Of a DNA stretch of 64,000 bases, positions 10,854 through 22,543 are shown one piece after another. The notes beneath the pieces were generated by a model. The model searched no databases. It saw nothing but the letters and a program-made list of their open reading frames with translations, and was not told the DNA's origin. How positions within the stretch are numbered: the stretch's first letter is position 1; the number at the start of each line of letters is the position of its first letter. The position numbers were made by a program, and so were the translations under genes. Origin of the DNA: Proteles cristata cristata (lineage: Eukaryota; Chordata; Mammalia; Carnivora; Hyaenidae); assembly GCA_017311185.1 (NCBI GenBank), contig JAESUZ010000968.1, positions 62,001-126,000 on the forward strand, given 5' to 3'.

Positions 10854-12592
10854 CTGCAAAGAAAGGAGAAGAGCAGTGGGGAGGGGGCCAGGCCTCGAGC
10901 AGGAGGAAGGGTCATGAAGACAGGCTTTCCGGTACCAGCAGTGCCCAGCGTGACAGGTCAGCTTCTCCCGGGCACCGTCCCCACACCAGGACACGGTCAC
11001 GCCCAGACCCCCGCCGCGTGCGTCCCTCGGGGGCTAGCACGAGCGTGTGGCTCCGGCCACAGCCCACTCTGCTCACCCCTGAAGCATACCCCCCCAAACC
11101 TTGAAAGCCGAGCACCCGCAAACCCCGGTCATGCCCTGACAGAGCGAGCAGTAGGACGATGTCACTCCTCGCCTGGGTTTCAGTCTCTATCTCAGGAGTG
11201 TCTGGTCAAGAGACAAAGTGACCAGGGCCTCCCTGGCCAGGTCTTCATGTGTGTGCTGGGGGCTGAGACGGGGCAGCGACTGATCACGCACAGTCCCTGT
11301 CCTCACGGGGCTGGAGCTACACATAAACAGATGAGCCGACGGCACTGTAAGAGGGCAGGGTTACAGACTGTAAACCACACCGCAGAGGAGGGCAGACAGG
11401 GCGATGCCCCCGGCCCAGCCGTAGCTTCAGACTCCTGTCCACACCAGCGTGGGGCGCGCTCTGACACGGAGACCCCGTTTCCGGCAAAAAGGCTTCATTC
11501 GCGGGGATGAGAACCAAGGCCGCCACAGAGAAGCCGGGACGATAATCCGGGCTGGTTAAATACCGAGTCCTTTCGTTCCGGGCTGGCAGAGCCCCCCGAT
11601 CTGACCATCCTCCTGGGTCCTCCAGCCTCAGCTTTGAGGTGTTCGACAGACCAATTCAGTCTGGGCCCCCAAAAGGTTGGCAGACCTCAGGGTAAACCAA
11701 CCAGCGCCGACTCCCAGCTGGCCGGATGCAAATGCGGGGCCCAAGGGCAGGCGCTGGTGCTCCCCCACCAGGAGACGATGACCCACAAGCGCAGGGGTGG
11801 CTTAGTAGCCACACGGCACAACAGCAAACAGAAGGCAGTCGACCCCAGCCGAACACCTCATGTGCACCTCCGGGCACGCGACTCTGCGCCGGACAACACC
11901 CTGCGCCACAACCGCGCTCGCGGGTTCTCGTCACGTGACTCAGGACAACGCCAACCTGCCATCCCAGCCCAGATGCTTAAAAAACAAAACAAAACAGAAA
12001 AAGGAACAAAAACAAACTGATTTCCTAACTGTGAAATGAAAAGAGTTTCTAATTGCAAGGAAACAGTGCGATGACCTGAGAATCACAACACAAAATCAAG
12101 TTCAGTCTTGCTACCGGACTAACGGGGGAGGGAGGGGTCACCCCGGTTTGAGGGAAGCACGCACGCTCGAGGGCCGTAGTCATGGGCTACCTCCTGGCCC
12201 TGTCGCCTGGCTGACCTTTGCACAAACCCCCATCTTGGCCTCCCCTGTGATCACCCTCCCCTCCTCCGGGCCCTGGGGGGGTAGGGGGGCAGGGCAGACT
12301 CACCTCCGCAAACCCACACAATGGGCTTACAAACTTTCCTCCCGCCATGTGACCACCTCCCCCCCGCCTCCCCCCCCCCCACAGTGTCCTCTTGAGAGGC
12401 CTGACCACAAACCAGATGAACCAAAAACACAACTCTGGGATGAAGAGAAGACACACATCCTACGTCCTCAAGCCAAGCGCCTCCTGGATCAGCCGCGCTC
12501 TTTAATTACCCACGCGGGGTCGCTGCCCCACTGCCCAGGGAGACGGCTAAGCTCCCTGCCCATCTTTGGGGCTGCGCGGGCCCCTTACTTAC
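10854..12592 (-). other. RCC1L: RCC1L intron 9
   Basis: 1,739 bp of moderately GC-rich sequence without any CAN-SINE that I can see. It contains an A-rich run at about 11,975-12,020 and a C-rich run at 12,355-12,380. No exon recognised. Donor GTAAGTAAGG. Confidence 0.8.
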
Positions 12593-12766
12593 TGGTCAGG
12601 GCGGCAAAGTGGCTGAGGCCACATCGAATGAGGGAGACTTGGACTTCTGGGTTGAACTCCGTCAGGCCAAAGAGGGTGGGTGGAATCATTTCTGGAAGTG
12701 CGGTTTCCACAAGGTTTGGTCCTTTCCCAAGAATTCCGTAGCCCCAGACAAAAACATATCCTTCTC
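12593..12766 (-). CDS. RCC1L: RCC1L exon 9
   Basis: Residues 352-409. Translation includes GYVFVWGYGILGKGPNLVE, then PEMIPPTLFGLTEFNPE and IRCGLSHFAALT. It holds the outer strand of one blade (VFVWG), the long inter-blade loop, and the core of the next (RCGLSHFAAL). The entry codon Gly is split G|GA and the exit codon Asn A|AC. Acceptor 'gtaatgtag', donor GTAAGTAAGG. Confidence 0.97.
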
Positions 12767-13591
12767 CTACATTACAGCAAAAACAATGGTCAGTAAGTCA
12801 AACCACGTGCAGCCGGCCCTCACGAGAAATCCAGACCGTACCACCAAGACCCATTACAGCCCCATAGGCTTTCCCCTCTCCTTGCTTGGCAAGAACATAG
12901 TGACAGACACTTAAAATAATGTTTCTTTTCTCCTCTTTCTAATTCTGGCTGGTGGTGGACGTCTAGCCGGCTGGCCCATCTCAGGATACAAATCCCCCAC
13001 ATCTTGAGGGTAACCCAGATGGGATTAGCTCATCGATCACCCAGAAGCCCCGTGAGCACAGGGGTGGCCCAGAGAATGGTTTTCGCCATGCTGACACTAC
13101 GTTTTGAACCGATCGGGAGACCAAGCCAAGTACACAAAGCACTCTGGCCAGATTTCTGCAAGTCTCAGAAATGATTATTTTGGCCATAAAAGGTTTAATC
13201 CCAGGGGTACAAGTCTCGGTATCCAGACCCTACGGCCCTTCTCCTACCTGCCTTCGTTTCCCGGCACAGCCTTGCTGGGGAAGGCTCTGGCCCAGGCTAA
13301 CGGGGTGGGAGAAATAGTTCGTTCCCCACTCCAGAGGCCGCTGTAACAGAGGCTAGAATGACTGTGTTCGCTTGCTGTCAATTTGTCTACATCTGAATCG
13401 CTGTTACCCTCCTGTCAACAAGTCACCCCCACCCTCGATTAGCTGAGCCATTCTGGCTGGACCTCCCCTGAGCCGCGCCACTCTCCCTCCCTCAGGCTGA
13501 GCTCTGCGGCCGTGACGCCAAGGGACCCTGACCCTTCTCCCGCCCAAGGCACCGACAGCTTCCCCACGAGCCGCCCACAGGAGGGTCTCAC
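12767..13591 (-). other. RCC1L: RCC1L intron 8
   Basis: 825 bp, no repeat or exon recognised. Confidence 0.8.
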
Positions 13592-13679
13592 CATTTAACA
13601 CAGCGCAGCCCGTACCACCGCATGCGACCTGCTTCACCCTCCCCACTCCGGAGAACGGCAAACACCGGGGCACATTCAC
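13592..13679 (-). CDS. RCC1L: RCC1L exon 8
   Basis: Residues 323-351 plus the first base of 352. Reads VNVPRCLPFSGVG, then VKQVACGGTGCAVLN. The segment 'VACGGTGCAVL' is the inner core of a blade. Starts in phase 0 after 'gattcag' and ends AAT G|gtgaga. Confidence 0.97.
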
Positions 13680-13904
13680 CTGAATCAAAGCAAGAGCCAC
13701 ACTGTCAGGAAGGCAAACTCAGAACGTTCTGGCTCATGGACAAAACAGGGGAAGTCCCAGTTTGTTCATTCCATCTACGAATATTTCCTGAACGTCCAGG
13801 ATAAACTAAACATCTATCTAACCGGGCCTTGAGGATCCGACAGGGAGCGGGTGGCGCAGGCCCTCTCTCAGAATGGAGTCCGGTGGAGAAAGCAAAGGCC
13901 AGTC

Positions 13905-14290
13905 AGAACTGACATGAAATGAATCTGCACTGAGGGGAGCCCAGGGTCTCCGAGAGCAAACGTCAGGGCGCTGGGTCTAGTTAGCGGATGGGAACGGTCA
14001 GGGAAGGGCTGGCAAGGCGTCGTTTGATCCTGTGACCTGAAGGGTGAACAGAGCTAAGCAGGAGAGGGGACATCCCAAGGAGCGGAGGTGGCGTGCACAG
14101 GACCCTTCGGGGAGTCTGAACAAGGTTGGGGAGGGGGGTATGGAGCACGAGCTGGCGAGAAAGGAGGCCAGAGCAGCAAGACCCAGGACCGCAGGCCCCA
14201 GTAAGGGGCTGGCTTTTATCCTGAGCACAGCGTGGGGCCAGCAAGGTTCGCAGGAGAGGATGCGCTTTCAGATGTGGACAGCTGGAGGGT
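13905..14290 (-). repeat. L2 (LINE2) 3' fragment
   Basis: 'ggtcagggaagggctggcaag', 'gacctgaagggtgaacagag' and the following text match the antisense of the L2 3' end, as I recall the family. The upstream 13,800-13,905 stretch may belong to it. Confidence 0.4.
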
Positions 14291-14599
14291 GACAGTCCCT
14301 ACGTGGCTTGAAAGGCATAAAGGGCCTCACTGATCCAGAAAACATCTGCCTGGACGAGGCGAGGCTGCCAGAGTCACTACCTGACTGTGCTCTGGCATGA
14401 TGCCCTCTGCAGATGCCGAGAAGCACCGGCGCAGGGCCCCCGGGAACACACCACTGCCGGCCCAACGGGATGAGGCTCGGGCCATGGTCAGAGTCAGGGC
14501 CGTGGTGCACTGCTTACAAGACGGTCCCAGGATTTTCACCCCCCCACCCCCCTCCCCCGCTATGCACACCTCCATGTCACCCTGCCCTCGTGGGGGCCA

Positions 14600-15070
14600 G
14601 ACCCTGTGACTGGTTTCAGACGAGCAGAATGCCAAGGATAGGGAGGGGAGGTCACTGCCAAGACAAGATGATCAACGCTGGCACCCTCTCGCCCTCTCAT
14701 TCACCTGCCCTGAGGAAGATGGCTGCCAGGTTGTGCGCGGCCACGCGGAGAGGCCAGGAACCCAGGCAGGCTCGGCCGACCGGTAGTAGCTGGCTAACCG
14801 CCAGCGCACAGCCTGCGCTCTGGTCCAGCAGTCCATGAGGAGCTGTATCCTGCCCACCCATGCAGGGGGCGGGGTGGATGGGGGGGTCCTGGCAGCAGGA
14901 CCTTTGCCCGCTGAGCCCCACGATCCCTGCAGTCCTTGAGGGACCAGGGCCAGAAGACCCTGCTAGGCTGCCCTGGATTCCTGAACCACAGAAACTGCGA
15001 GAGAATAAATAAATGTATGCTGGTTTTAACTACTAAGGTTTGGGGTCATCTGATAGGCAGCAGTAACAAT
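14600..15070 (+). repeat. MLT1-like LTR fragment (ERVL-MaLR)
   Basis: The 3' part 'gagagaataaataaatgtat' followed by 'actactaaggtttggggtca' corresponds to the MLT1 end (AATAAA..TTTAAGCCACTAAGTTTGTGG). The 5' part is decayed. Confidence 0.5.
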
Positions 15071-15426
15071 GCCACGACACTGGACATGTCCTCCCCCCAC
15101 CCCAGGAAGGCCGGGGGACACATCTGACTCAGGAAGAGCAACACTCTTCTGGAAATCAGTATTTGTCGGTCTTATAGAAACAAAGAATCATTTACATGGA
15201 TGTGTTTTCTTCTCTGCTTTGGCTGCTAGGAAGCTCAGAACCAATCTGCAACTACTTCTGGCCACTGTCCCAGACCCCATAAGACGCGTTAGCATCTTAT
15301 TCACTGGCTCTTAGTTTCTCTCCATGCTGATCTCTTTATTAAAATGCATTTAAAACCCTCTGTACACTGTCAGCAATTTGGTGATATTAAGGAATAAAGG
15401 GTATTTTTAAAACAGTCCTTATCTTT

Positions 15427-15606
15427 TATTTTTAAGCTTATATATTTATTTTGAGAGACAGAGAGCAAGGTGCAGGCAAAGAAGAAAAGAGAAAGAGTCC
15501 CGAGCATTGGAGCCTGATGCAGGGCTCGATCTCATGACCTTGAGATCATGACCTGAGCCAAAATCAAGAGTTGGGCACTTAACTGACTGAGCCCTCCAGG
15601 CACCCC
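15427..15606 (-). repeat. CAN-SINE with target-site duplication
   Basis: Reverse copy flanked by 'cagtccttatcttt' on both sides. Confidence 0.9.
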
Positions 15607-15666
15607 AGTCCTTATCTTTGAGAAATATATATGGAAACTTTCATGGATAAAATATGATGTCTGGTC

Positions 15667-15847
15667 TGGGGGTGTCTGGGGGGCTCAGTCGGTTAAGCGC
15701 CCAACCCTTAGTTTTGTCTCAGGTCACGATCTCTCACGATTTGGGAGTTTAAACCCCACGTCAAGCTCTGGGTGGACAGTGTGAAGCCTGGTTAGGAATC
15801 TGTCTCCCTCTCTCCCTTCCGCACTCTCTCTCTCTCAAAAATAAACT
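15667..15847 (+). repeat. CAN-SINE
   Basis: Sense copy with a 'gatctctcacgat' local duplication in the head and a short tail. Confidence 0.88.
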
Positions 15848-15849
15848 GG

Positions 15850-16072
15850 TGGCACCTGGGTGGCTCAGTCAGTTAAGCATCCAGCTTCGGCTCAGGTCAT
15901 GATCTCACAGTTCGTGGGTTTGAGCCCCGCGTCGGGCTCTGTGCTGACAGCTCAGAGCCTGGAGCCTGCTTCAGATTCTGAGTCTTCATCTCTCTCTGCC
16001 CCTCCCCTGCTCATACTTTGTCTCTCTCTCCTTAAAAAATGAATAAACATTTTAAAAACTTTAAAAATATAT
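15850..16072 (+). repeat. CAN-SINE
   Basis: Sense copy directly after the previous one, near consensus; inserted at or near that copy's A tail. Confidence 0.92.
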
Positions 16073-16901
16073 AATAAATGAACTGTGTATACATACATAT
16101 ATATGATCTAGGACTTACTGCAGAATAACCCAGGGCAGAGAAGCAGACGGTGACAAAAACCAGCCAGTAGGGGCATGGGGTTTTGTGGGGGGAGCGTGAC
16201 AGGGAAAGAAACTTCTGGAATGAGAGCACTGTACATACAACCAGTGACTCCGCTGAAACTCACAAAATTCTACCCTTGAAAATGGTGAATTGTGTCTCTG
16301 TTTTTAATGGGCCATTAGTTGAACGCGGGTGAGGGATACAGAGATTAATCACGGGCTCTACTGTTGGTTTTTATCTGCAATTTCCCTTAACGTTTAAAAT
16401 CCTGCTGTACGGTACTGATTGATGGTGGCTCCCTCCAGTGAGGAGGAAGGAGCGGTGACCAGAGAGGCCACAGGCCGTGGTTTCTGAGGTACTCTGGGTG
16501 TCCCACGGCTTGGGGCGGGGGGTATTGGGGGCACAGGCATCCCCATCCAGGTGCGTACTCGGGATCTGCGTCCTTTCTGGGAACACATTTCACTGCAGTA
16601 ATAAGCACAGGGCAAGCCCACGGGAATGACATAACCAGCCTTGTACCCCTCTTGGACTGGGGACTGAGGACAACCTAACAGCCTGCTCTGGACCAGGACC
16701 GTCGCGTTGAAGGGTCAATAACGACGGCTTTGAACCCGAGCTCTCTTTCCAGACTCCAAGGAGATGGCCAAGAAGAGGCAGTCCTACAGGTGGCCAGGCC
16801 TTCAGGGCACTTCCTGTGCCATGCTTTGCTGAAGAGCCTCTTATAAGCGCCCTCAACACTTGGTCAGCTCCAAGCCTCCCCACCCAGCCGTAACCGCATA
16901 C

Positions 16902-17083
16902 CTGTGTGGAGTCGGTGACAGAGGCCAGCTGCAGGTACTCGGAGTTCCCCCAACCGAAGAGGCCGCCCTCAGCAGACACGGCCAGGCAGCAGTCGCCATA
17001 GGTAGTGACCTGGACGATGTGCACCCCAGCCAGGTCTCCACCCAGCTTGGTGGGCACGCTGGTGATATTGTAGTGACCCAGAC
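16902..17083 (-). CDS. RCC1L: RCC1L exon 7
   Basis: Residues 262-322. Reads LGHYNITSVPTKLGGDLAG, then HIVQVTTYGDCCLAVSAEGG and LFGWGNSEYLQLASVTDSTQ. It holds the end of one blade loop (LGHYN), a full core strand (VQVTTYGDCCLAVS, where the usual CG-x-x-H is replaced by YGDCC) and the next outer strand (LFGWGNS). Acceptor 'gtgttag', donor GTATGC, ends phase 0. Confidence 0.97.
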
Positions 17084-17349
17084 CTAACACGGGGGCAAAG
17101 CATCACTCTCGGTTATCGACTCTGGGAACAAACCCTTTCGTAGACTTACTATGCACCACGCACAGTTTTGAACGCTTTACAAACGTCACCTGGGAAACGC
17201 CTATCTGTTCCCATGCACGCTCTCTGCAGTGTCCTTCACACTCACTCAGAGCAGGATAAACATGTAACAGTAATTGTTCATTTTTAAAACCCTCGAGACT
17301 GAGTCTGAGTCAAGCGAGAAATCTTTGCGAGATAGGATACCGCTACGGT

Positions 17350-17584
17350 GGGGCACCTGGGGGGCTCAGTCGGTTGAGCATCCAACTTCAGCTCAGGTCA
17401 TGATCCCGTGGTTTGTGGGTTCAAGCCCTGTCTCCAGCTCTGTCTGTGCTGACGCTGAGAGCCTGGAGCCTGCTTCGGATTCTGTGTCTCCCACTCTCTC
17501 TGCCGTTCCTCCCTGACTTGTCGCCCCCTCCTCTCTCTCTCTCACTCAAAAATAAATAAACATTTTTTTAAAAATAAAAATAAA
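17350..17584 (+). repeat. CAN-SINE
   Basis: Sense copy with head 'ggggcacctggggggctcag'. Confidence 0.92.
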
Positions 17585-17839
17585 CCAGGCTGCCGCAAAG
17601 GGACCCAGAGCAGCGTCAGACTGACAGCACCCCTTCGCAACAGACAAAAGCAAATCCGAATCCTCTCCAGAGGGAGGCAGCTCCAATTTAGGCCCTGAGA
17701 ATTTCTGCAAATTCAATTCGGTGAAATATGAGCCCCCAGTCAAAACTTACTAAACACATAAGGCAGGATGCCTCTATGAGTCAGAGAGTAAACTGAACCA
17801 ACTGACGGCCTCCGGTTTTAGACCCTGCGCTTATGATAC

Positions 17840-18560
17840 ACAAAATGAAAATAACACTGTGTGCAGTGTTCAAGCAAGCAAAAGCAGGAATATGAGGCTA
17901 TCAAAAACGGCCAGGTGAATCTGAAAAGAAAGCAATAAGCAATTAGAAAAAAGACGGTTAAAATTCAAAATCCAAACGGATGGACAAAAAAGCAAGGCAC
18001 CATGTGGGAGAAAACACACGCAACACAAAGAATACGGATCAGGATAAAGAATTCCTAATATTCAATAAGCAAAAGACACAAGAGTCAACAAATAAGCAAA
18101 GAACAGCACATACATTTCAGAGAAGAGAAAATCCGACTGGCTTATAAACGTATAAAAAGCAGTACCTCTCCAGCAGTTTTTAGGAAAAAGCAAATTCAAA
18201 CCGCAGCAAGAGACCACGTCGCACCCACGAGACAGAGGAACGCTTCGACGCAGACAATCCCCGGCGCTGGCCAGGCAGGCACCACCCTGTGGCCGGGGGC
18301 AACTGGTTACAACTATTTTGGAAAACAGCCATTTGAAAGCAACTATAACCCACGGCCACTCACAGCATCTTCATGAGAGCAAGTAGAGCTGTCGAACATG
18401 CAACCCAGGAGACCTTCACATGGCCAGGGAAGTACTGCTTGACAGGTGACAAAACACTTAACCCACCCGAATACCCATCAACACAGACCTGAATAAACAG
18501 AGGTCTGTTCCATGCTGCGATGTCATACAGCATGAAAACGGACTGCGTTCAGCAAAGGAG
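17840..18560 (+). repeat. L1 (LINE1) ORF2/3' fragment
   Basis: A-rich sense text matching the end of L1 ORF2: 'gcaaattcaaaccgcagcaa' then 'gagaccacgtcgcacccacg', 'tattttggaaaacagcc' and 'cccatcaacacagacctgaa'. Decayed, non-coding. Confidence 0.6.
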
Positions 18561-18637
18561 CAGAATATAAAATCAACACACAAACATCAACCGCCTTTCT
18601 ACACACTAACAGTGAATGATCTAAAAAACAAAATTAA

Positions 18638-18862
18638 GGGGCGCCTGGGGGGCTCCATTGGTTAATCCTCTGACTCTTGACTGTGGCTCCGGTCATGATC
18701 CCAAGATCATGGGATGGAGCCCAGTGTCAGGCTCTGTGCTGAGACTGGATCATCTGCTTAAGATCATCTCTCTCTCTCTCTCTCTCTCCCCACCCCCTTC
18801 CCCCTGCCCCTTTCCCCTATTCGTGCTCTCAAAAAAAAAAAAATTGTTTTAATTAAAAAAGT
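18638..18862 (+). repeat. CAN-SINE
   Basis: Sense copy with long TC tract, inserted beside L1-like A-rich sequence. Confidence 0.9.
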
Positions 18863-19431
18863 TTCTAAACAAGAAAAAGTTCATGTATACATGATAAATG
18901 TCGTAATATCTTCAATGACCCATACTGTGTTTCATTCCCCCAGCCGCAGCCAAAAAGCCTGTCTCCTGACAACAGGGTAATGATTAAGTAGTTATTTGGT
19001 GAGTGATGATAAATTCACCTTACCATAAACTAGCCTGATGCTGTATCACACAAATATTAAACAGCACAGCTGTGAAAATTGTACCAACAAAATTTAAATA
19101 AGACGAGCACACAAAATCACACCTGTGCTATGATTACAATATAAGAGGTGTGCACGCGTGAACAATGACCGAAAGAAAACACGGAACGGTGAACAGAGGG
19201 GATTTGATGCAGTGGTAGGATGACAGAGGAGGATTTACACAGCATTTAAATCTTAAAGTGTGAAAAACAAAACAGAACCCACAAGAAAATAAATAAACCT
19301 TAAATGTGAAGGCCCTCCCTTCAGACAAATACCAAAATGACAGGATTAGATAAGCAAGGTTAATACAGCTTGTCCCTCATTCCCCCGCCCTTAATCACAT
19401 TATCCAAACAGTTCAGACCCAGCTCCCTTTA

Positions 19432-19640
19432 TTTTTTTTTAATTTTTTATTTATTTCTGAGAGAGAGAGATAGTGTGAGCAGGGGAGGGTCAGAGAGAGA
19501 GGGAGACACAGAATCTGAAACAGGCTCCAGGCTCTGAGCTGTCAGCACAGAGCCCAACACGGGGCTCGAACCCACGAACCGTGAGATCATGACCTGAGCC
19601 AAAGTTGGACGTTTTACCGACTGAGCTACCCAGGTGCACC
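19432..19640 (-). repeat. CAN-SINE with perfect target-site duplication
   Basis: Reverse copy flanked by identical 16-bp repeats GACCCAGCTCCCTTTA at 19,416-19,431 and 19,641-19,656. Confidence 0.95.
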
Positions 19641-19849
19641 GACCCAGCTCCCTTTAGATGGCATTTGTGAATCTGTTTGTTGAGGAGCCTCCTGTAACTC
19701 TGGACCCAACCCTTTATGGGTTGTTCACCTGGGAGCCGGGGACGAGGGGAAAGAGAGAGAAGAGTCTAAGGAAGGTGGGGTCTGGCCCACAAGAGCCCTA
19801 CAGCCCACGGCCCCTGGTACACCCCCCACCCTGGGGGTAGGTCCACTAC

Positions 19850-19934
19850 CTGTTTGCCCGTCGGCACCCCAGCCGCAAGAGTACACCTCTCCTTTATCCG
19901 TTAGGAACAGGCTATGGTCCTGGCCACAGACAAC
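19850..19934 (-). CDS. RCC1L: RCC1L exon 6
   Basis: Residues 234-261 plus one base. Reads VVCGQDHSLFLTDKGEVYSC then GWGADGQTG. This is the textbook RCC1 signature: V-x-CG-x-x-H-S-L-x-L-T-x-x-G-x-V-Y-x-x-G. Acceptor 'tccaacag', donor GTAGTG. The split Gly codon continues in exon 7. Confidence 0.98.
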
Positions 19935-20796
19935 CTGTTGGACAGACAGGGAGGTGGTGATGGGAAGCCAAGCCACGGGAGCCCGGCGCCCCGGGGGATG
20001 GAGCCAGAGCTCGCCACACGCCCTGCGGCGCCCGCACAGCGGCACGACCAGGTCCAGGGAGGCTGCACATCTCAGTCGTGCTCAGTCCACCGCAGCCTGG
20101 CGTCTGTCCCCCATTCCCCTAAACTGCTCCTGTCACAGCCGGTTCCAGACGTCCCCAGGAGCCCCTCTCCTCCACACCATCCCTCAGGAACCTCCGCCTC
20201 CTCCACAAGCCTTTCTTTTCCCCATTCTGCTCCTCTGCCTCCCTGCTGGCATCCGATCTTTGCCACTGAGTCACCACTATCCCTCCAAGCCGTAGGCTGC
20301 GCCCTCCTCCTGCCACAAAACCTTCCCTACCGCCCAGCCCAGCCCCCGTCTATCTGATACACCTGCCCTCCCTTCCTTTCCCCTCCTGAGAGACTTAACA
20401 GTTCTGTGCTCAGAGCCCTTCCTGTACGCATGCGTACATGGAAGGATTTATTTATTACTGAAGGATTTATTATAAACACCCACCGTATGCCAGGCACGAG
20501 CCAGATGCAGCCAGCCCAGGACACATGCACAGCGCTGGGAGGCACTGTGACACGGCCAGCCTCACCTTCTCTGCCCCCATGAGTGTCATCCCCCAACCCA
20601 TATTACACTCTGTACTCCTTAACCTCATGTAAATAACACTCTCCTCACCTACAAGAGGCAGGCAATACTTTTTACTAAAATCACTCACTAACTCAAAAAA
20701 CTGTCCTAAGCAATCTGCCGTCACCCCACCCAGCTTTCACCCCTGCAAAGGCACCCCCAGGGGCCAGACGAGTGGCTCTCAGCACGCGTCTCTTAC
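19935..20796 (-). other. RCC1L: RCC1L intron 5
   Basis: 862 bp, pyrimidine-rich on the + strand (20,100-20,400). A MIR/L2-like patch may lie at 20,440-20,530 ('acccaccgtatgccaggcac'). No exon. Confidence 0.75.
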
Positions 20797-20848
20797 CTGG
20801 ACCACCTGTCCCTCGAAGTCCTGCAATCTAGTGACTTTGTGACTTTCG
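20797..20848 (-). CDS. RCC1L: RCC1L exon 5 (52 bp)
   Basis: Residues 216-233. The Ser codon is split AG|C; then ESHKVTRLQDFEGQVVQ. It forms the loop that enters the next propeller blade. Acceptor 'ccgctgcag', donor GTAAGAG. It is too short to stand out as an open frame, but the frame and conserved QDF-GQVVQ block fix it. Confidence 0.95.
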
Positions 20849-21042
20849 CTGCAGCGGGGAGCAGTTGGGGAGAAATGAGATGCGGTCATGGGAAGTGCTG
20901 TGTGGTTCTGTCCCCTCTACGCCCCCTAGTGGCAGCCCCCCACAGGCACACAGTAACTATCAGGGAAACTCTCAAGGTCAAATATAAGGCAGGGGTAACC
21001 CTAAGCACGAAAGTAAAACAAAACAACAAACCTCTGGTGATT

Positions 21043-21140
21043 TTCTTTTTTTAAGTAGGCTCCACACCCAACGTGGGGCTAGAACTCACGACCCTGAGAT
21101 CAAGAGTCACACACTCTACTGACTGAGCCAGACAGGTGCG
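21043..21140 (-). repeat. Short CAN-SINE variant
   Basis: 'ttaagtaggctccacacc' to 'gagccagacaggtgcgc'. Confidence 0.85.
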
Positions 21141-21261
21141 CACCCCCCCCACCCGCCCCACCTTTGGCGACTTTTAATATGATGTCAGAGGGGACACTGG
21201 TGTTTAGACCCAACAACATTATGTGAGGATGGAGAGGGAAATTTTTTTAAAGACTAAAATA

Positions 21262-21478
21262 GGGGCGTCTGGGGGGCTCAGTCAGTTAAGTGTCCAACTT
21301 CAGCTCAGGTCATGATCTCACGGTTTGTGGGTTTGAGCCCCACATCTGGCTCTGTACTGACAGCTAGCTCAGAGCCTGGAGCCTGTCTTCAGATTCTGTG
21401 TCTCCATCTCTCTCTGACCCTCCCCTGCTCATGCTGTCTCTACCTCTCTCTCAGAAATAAATAAAACATTAAAAAAAT
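21262..21478 (+). repeat. CAN-SINE with target-site duplication
   Basis: Sense copy flanked by 'aaagactaaaat' on each side. Confidence 0.93.
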
Positions 21479-21498
21479 AATAAAGACTAAAATAAACA

Positions 21499-21615
21499 AG
21501 GGATGCCTGGCTGACTCAGTCAGAAGAGCATGCAACACTTGATCTCAGGGTTGTGAGTTCGAGCCCCACACTGTGTAGACAGATTACTTAAAAATAAAAT
21601 CTTTAAAAATTTGTG
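21499..21615 (+). repeat. Short CAN-SINE variant
   Basis: Sense 'gggatgcctggctgactcag' to 'ttacttaaaaataaaatctt'. Confidence 0.85.
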
Positions 21616-21681
21616 TAATAAATAAATATATAAAATCTTGGGGAAAAAAGACTAAAATAAATAAAGACAGAACAGAGAGGA

Positions 21682-21800
21682 GGTGGTTGGGTGGCTCGGT
21701 TGGTTGAGCATTCAACTTCAGCTCAAGGCATGATCTCACAGTCCGTGGGTTCAAGACCCACATCGGGCTTGCCGCTGTCAGTGTGCAGCCCACTTTGGAT
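21682..21800 (+). repeat. CAN-SINE, 3' part replaced by TA repeat
   Basis: Sense head and middle to 'agcccactttggatt', where the pyrimidine tract and A tail are missing and a TA repeat begins. Confidence 0.8.
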
Positions 21801-21842
21801 TATTTATATATATACAAATAATATATATTATATATATATAAT

Positions 21843-21884
<42 letters not shown>

Positions 21885-21935
21885 AATATATATATATAAT
21901 ATATATTATATATATATATTATATATATATAATAA
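21801..21935. repeat. (TA)n block
   Basis: About 135 bp of almost pure TA/ATAT, self-complementary. Likely a SINE-tail-derived microsatellite. Confidence 0.9.
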
Positions 21936-21993
21936 TGGAACAAAGAGAAATTTCTTAAGTCAATTAATTTGATAAAAATATAAAACTAATTGG

Positions 21994-22218
21994 AGGGGCA
22001 CCTGGGAGGCTCAGTCAGTTGAGCGTCCAACTCATGATTTCAGCTGAGGTCATGATGTCACAGTCTGTGAGTCTGAGCCCGACGTCAGGCTCTGTGCTGA
22101 GTATAGAGGCTTTTCGGGACTGTCTCTGTTCCTCTCCCCCTCTCCCCCACTTGTTCTCTCTCTCAGTCTCTCTTTCTTTCAAAACAAATAAGTAAAAAAA
22201 CAAAACTAAAATTAAAAA
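21994..22218 (+). repeat. CAN-SINE with target-site duplication
   Basis: Sense copy flanked by 'aaactaattgga' and 'aaactaactgga'. Confidence 0.92.
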
Positions 22219-22476
22219 AACAAAAACTAACTGGAAATAAGTTCTATGCACCACAATCAATGCTCGTCCGCCCTCCCTTCCTCCAAGCTCATGTACGGAG
22301 CTCAACCTGCAACGGAATGACAGCCTCCACGGCTTTCTAGTGACTTCTCACCGCCCTTCTCAAGCATCAGGAAGCCTGCAGTTTCTTGCTCTGTGGGTTT
22401 TCACTTAGTAACCACGTGAGAAATGTTAACTGCTTAACGCAGTCTGGGGAAGGGGGTAGTCCTTTGGGGAACTCAC

Positions 22477-22543
22477 CTGTAAATTTCATTTTCGACCACG
22501 TGTCTTCCACATTGCCCGTACGAATTGTTTCCCATGCTGAAGA
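22477..22543 (-). CDS. RCC1L: RCC1L exon 4 (67 bp)
   Basis: Residues 194-215 plus two bases. A split Val codon (G|TC), then FSMGNNSYGQCGRHVVENEIY and AG of a split Ser. The FSMGNNSYGQCG segment is the outer strand and turn of an RCC1 blade. Acceptor 'cttgttcag', donor GTGAGT. Confidence 0.96.

Larger units (their letters stand above)
13680..16901 (-). other. RCC1L: RCC1L intron 7
   Basis: 3,222 bp. Contains L2-like antisense sequence (13,800-14,290), an MLT1-like LTR fragment (14,600-15,070), and three CAN-SINEs (15,427-16,072). The 16,073-16,901 part is unique sequence with no exon recognised. Confidence 0.8.
17084..19849 (-). other. RCC1L: RCC1L intron 6
   Basis: 2,766 bp with three CAN-SINEs and an L1 fragment in + orientation. 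The stretch 18,870-19,415 is AT-rich, probably old repeat, with no family assigned. Confidence 0.8.
20849..22476 (-). other. RCC1L: RCC1L intron 4
   Basis: 1,628 bp made mostly of SINEs (21,043-21,800; 21,994-22,218) and a (TA)n block (21,801-21,935). Confidence 0.85.

Noticed and set aside
10421..11510. Long + strand open frames (227 and 350 codons) around RCC1L exon 10
   Set aside because: They run through GC-rich intron 9, intron 10 and the antisense of exon 10, with no recognisable protein. Low stop density in GC-rich DNA explains them.
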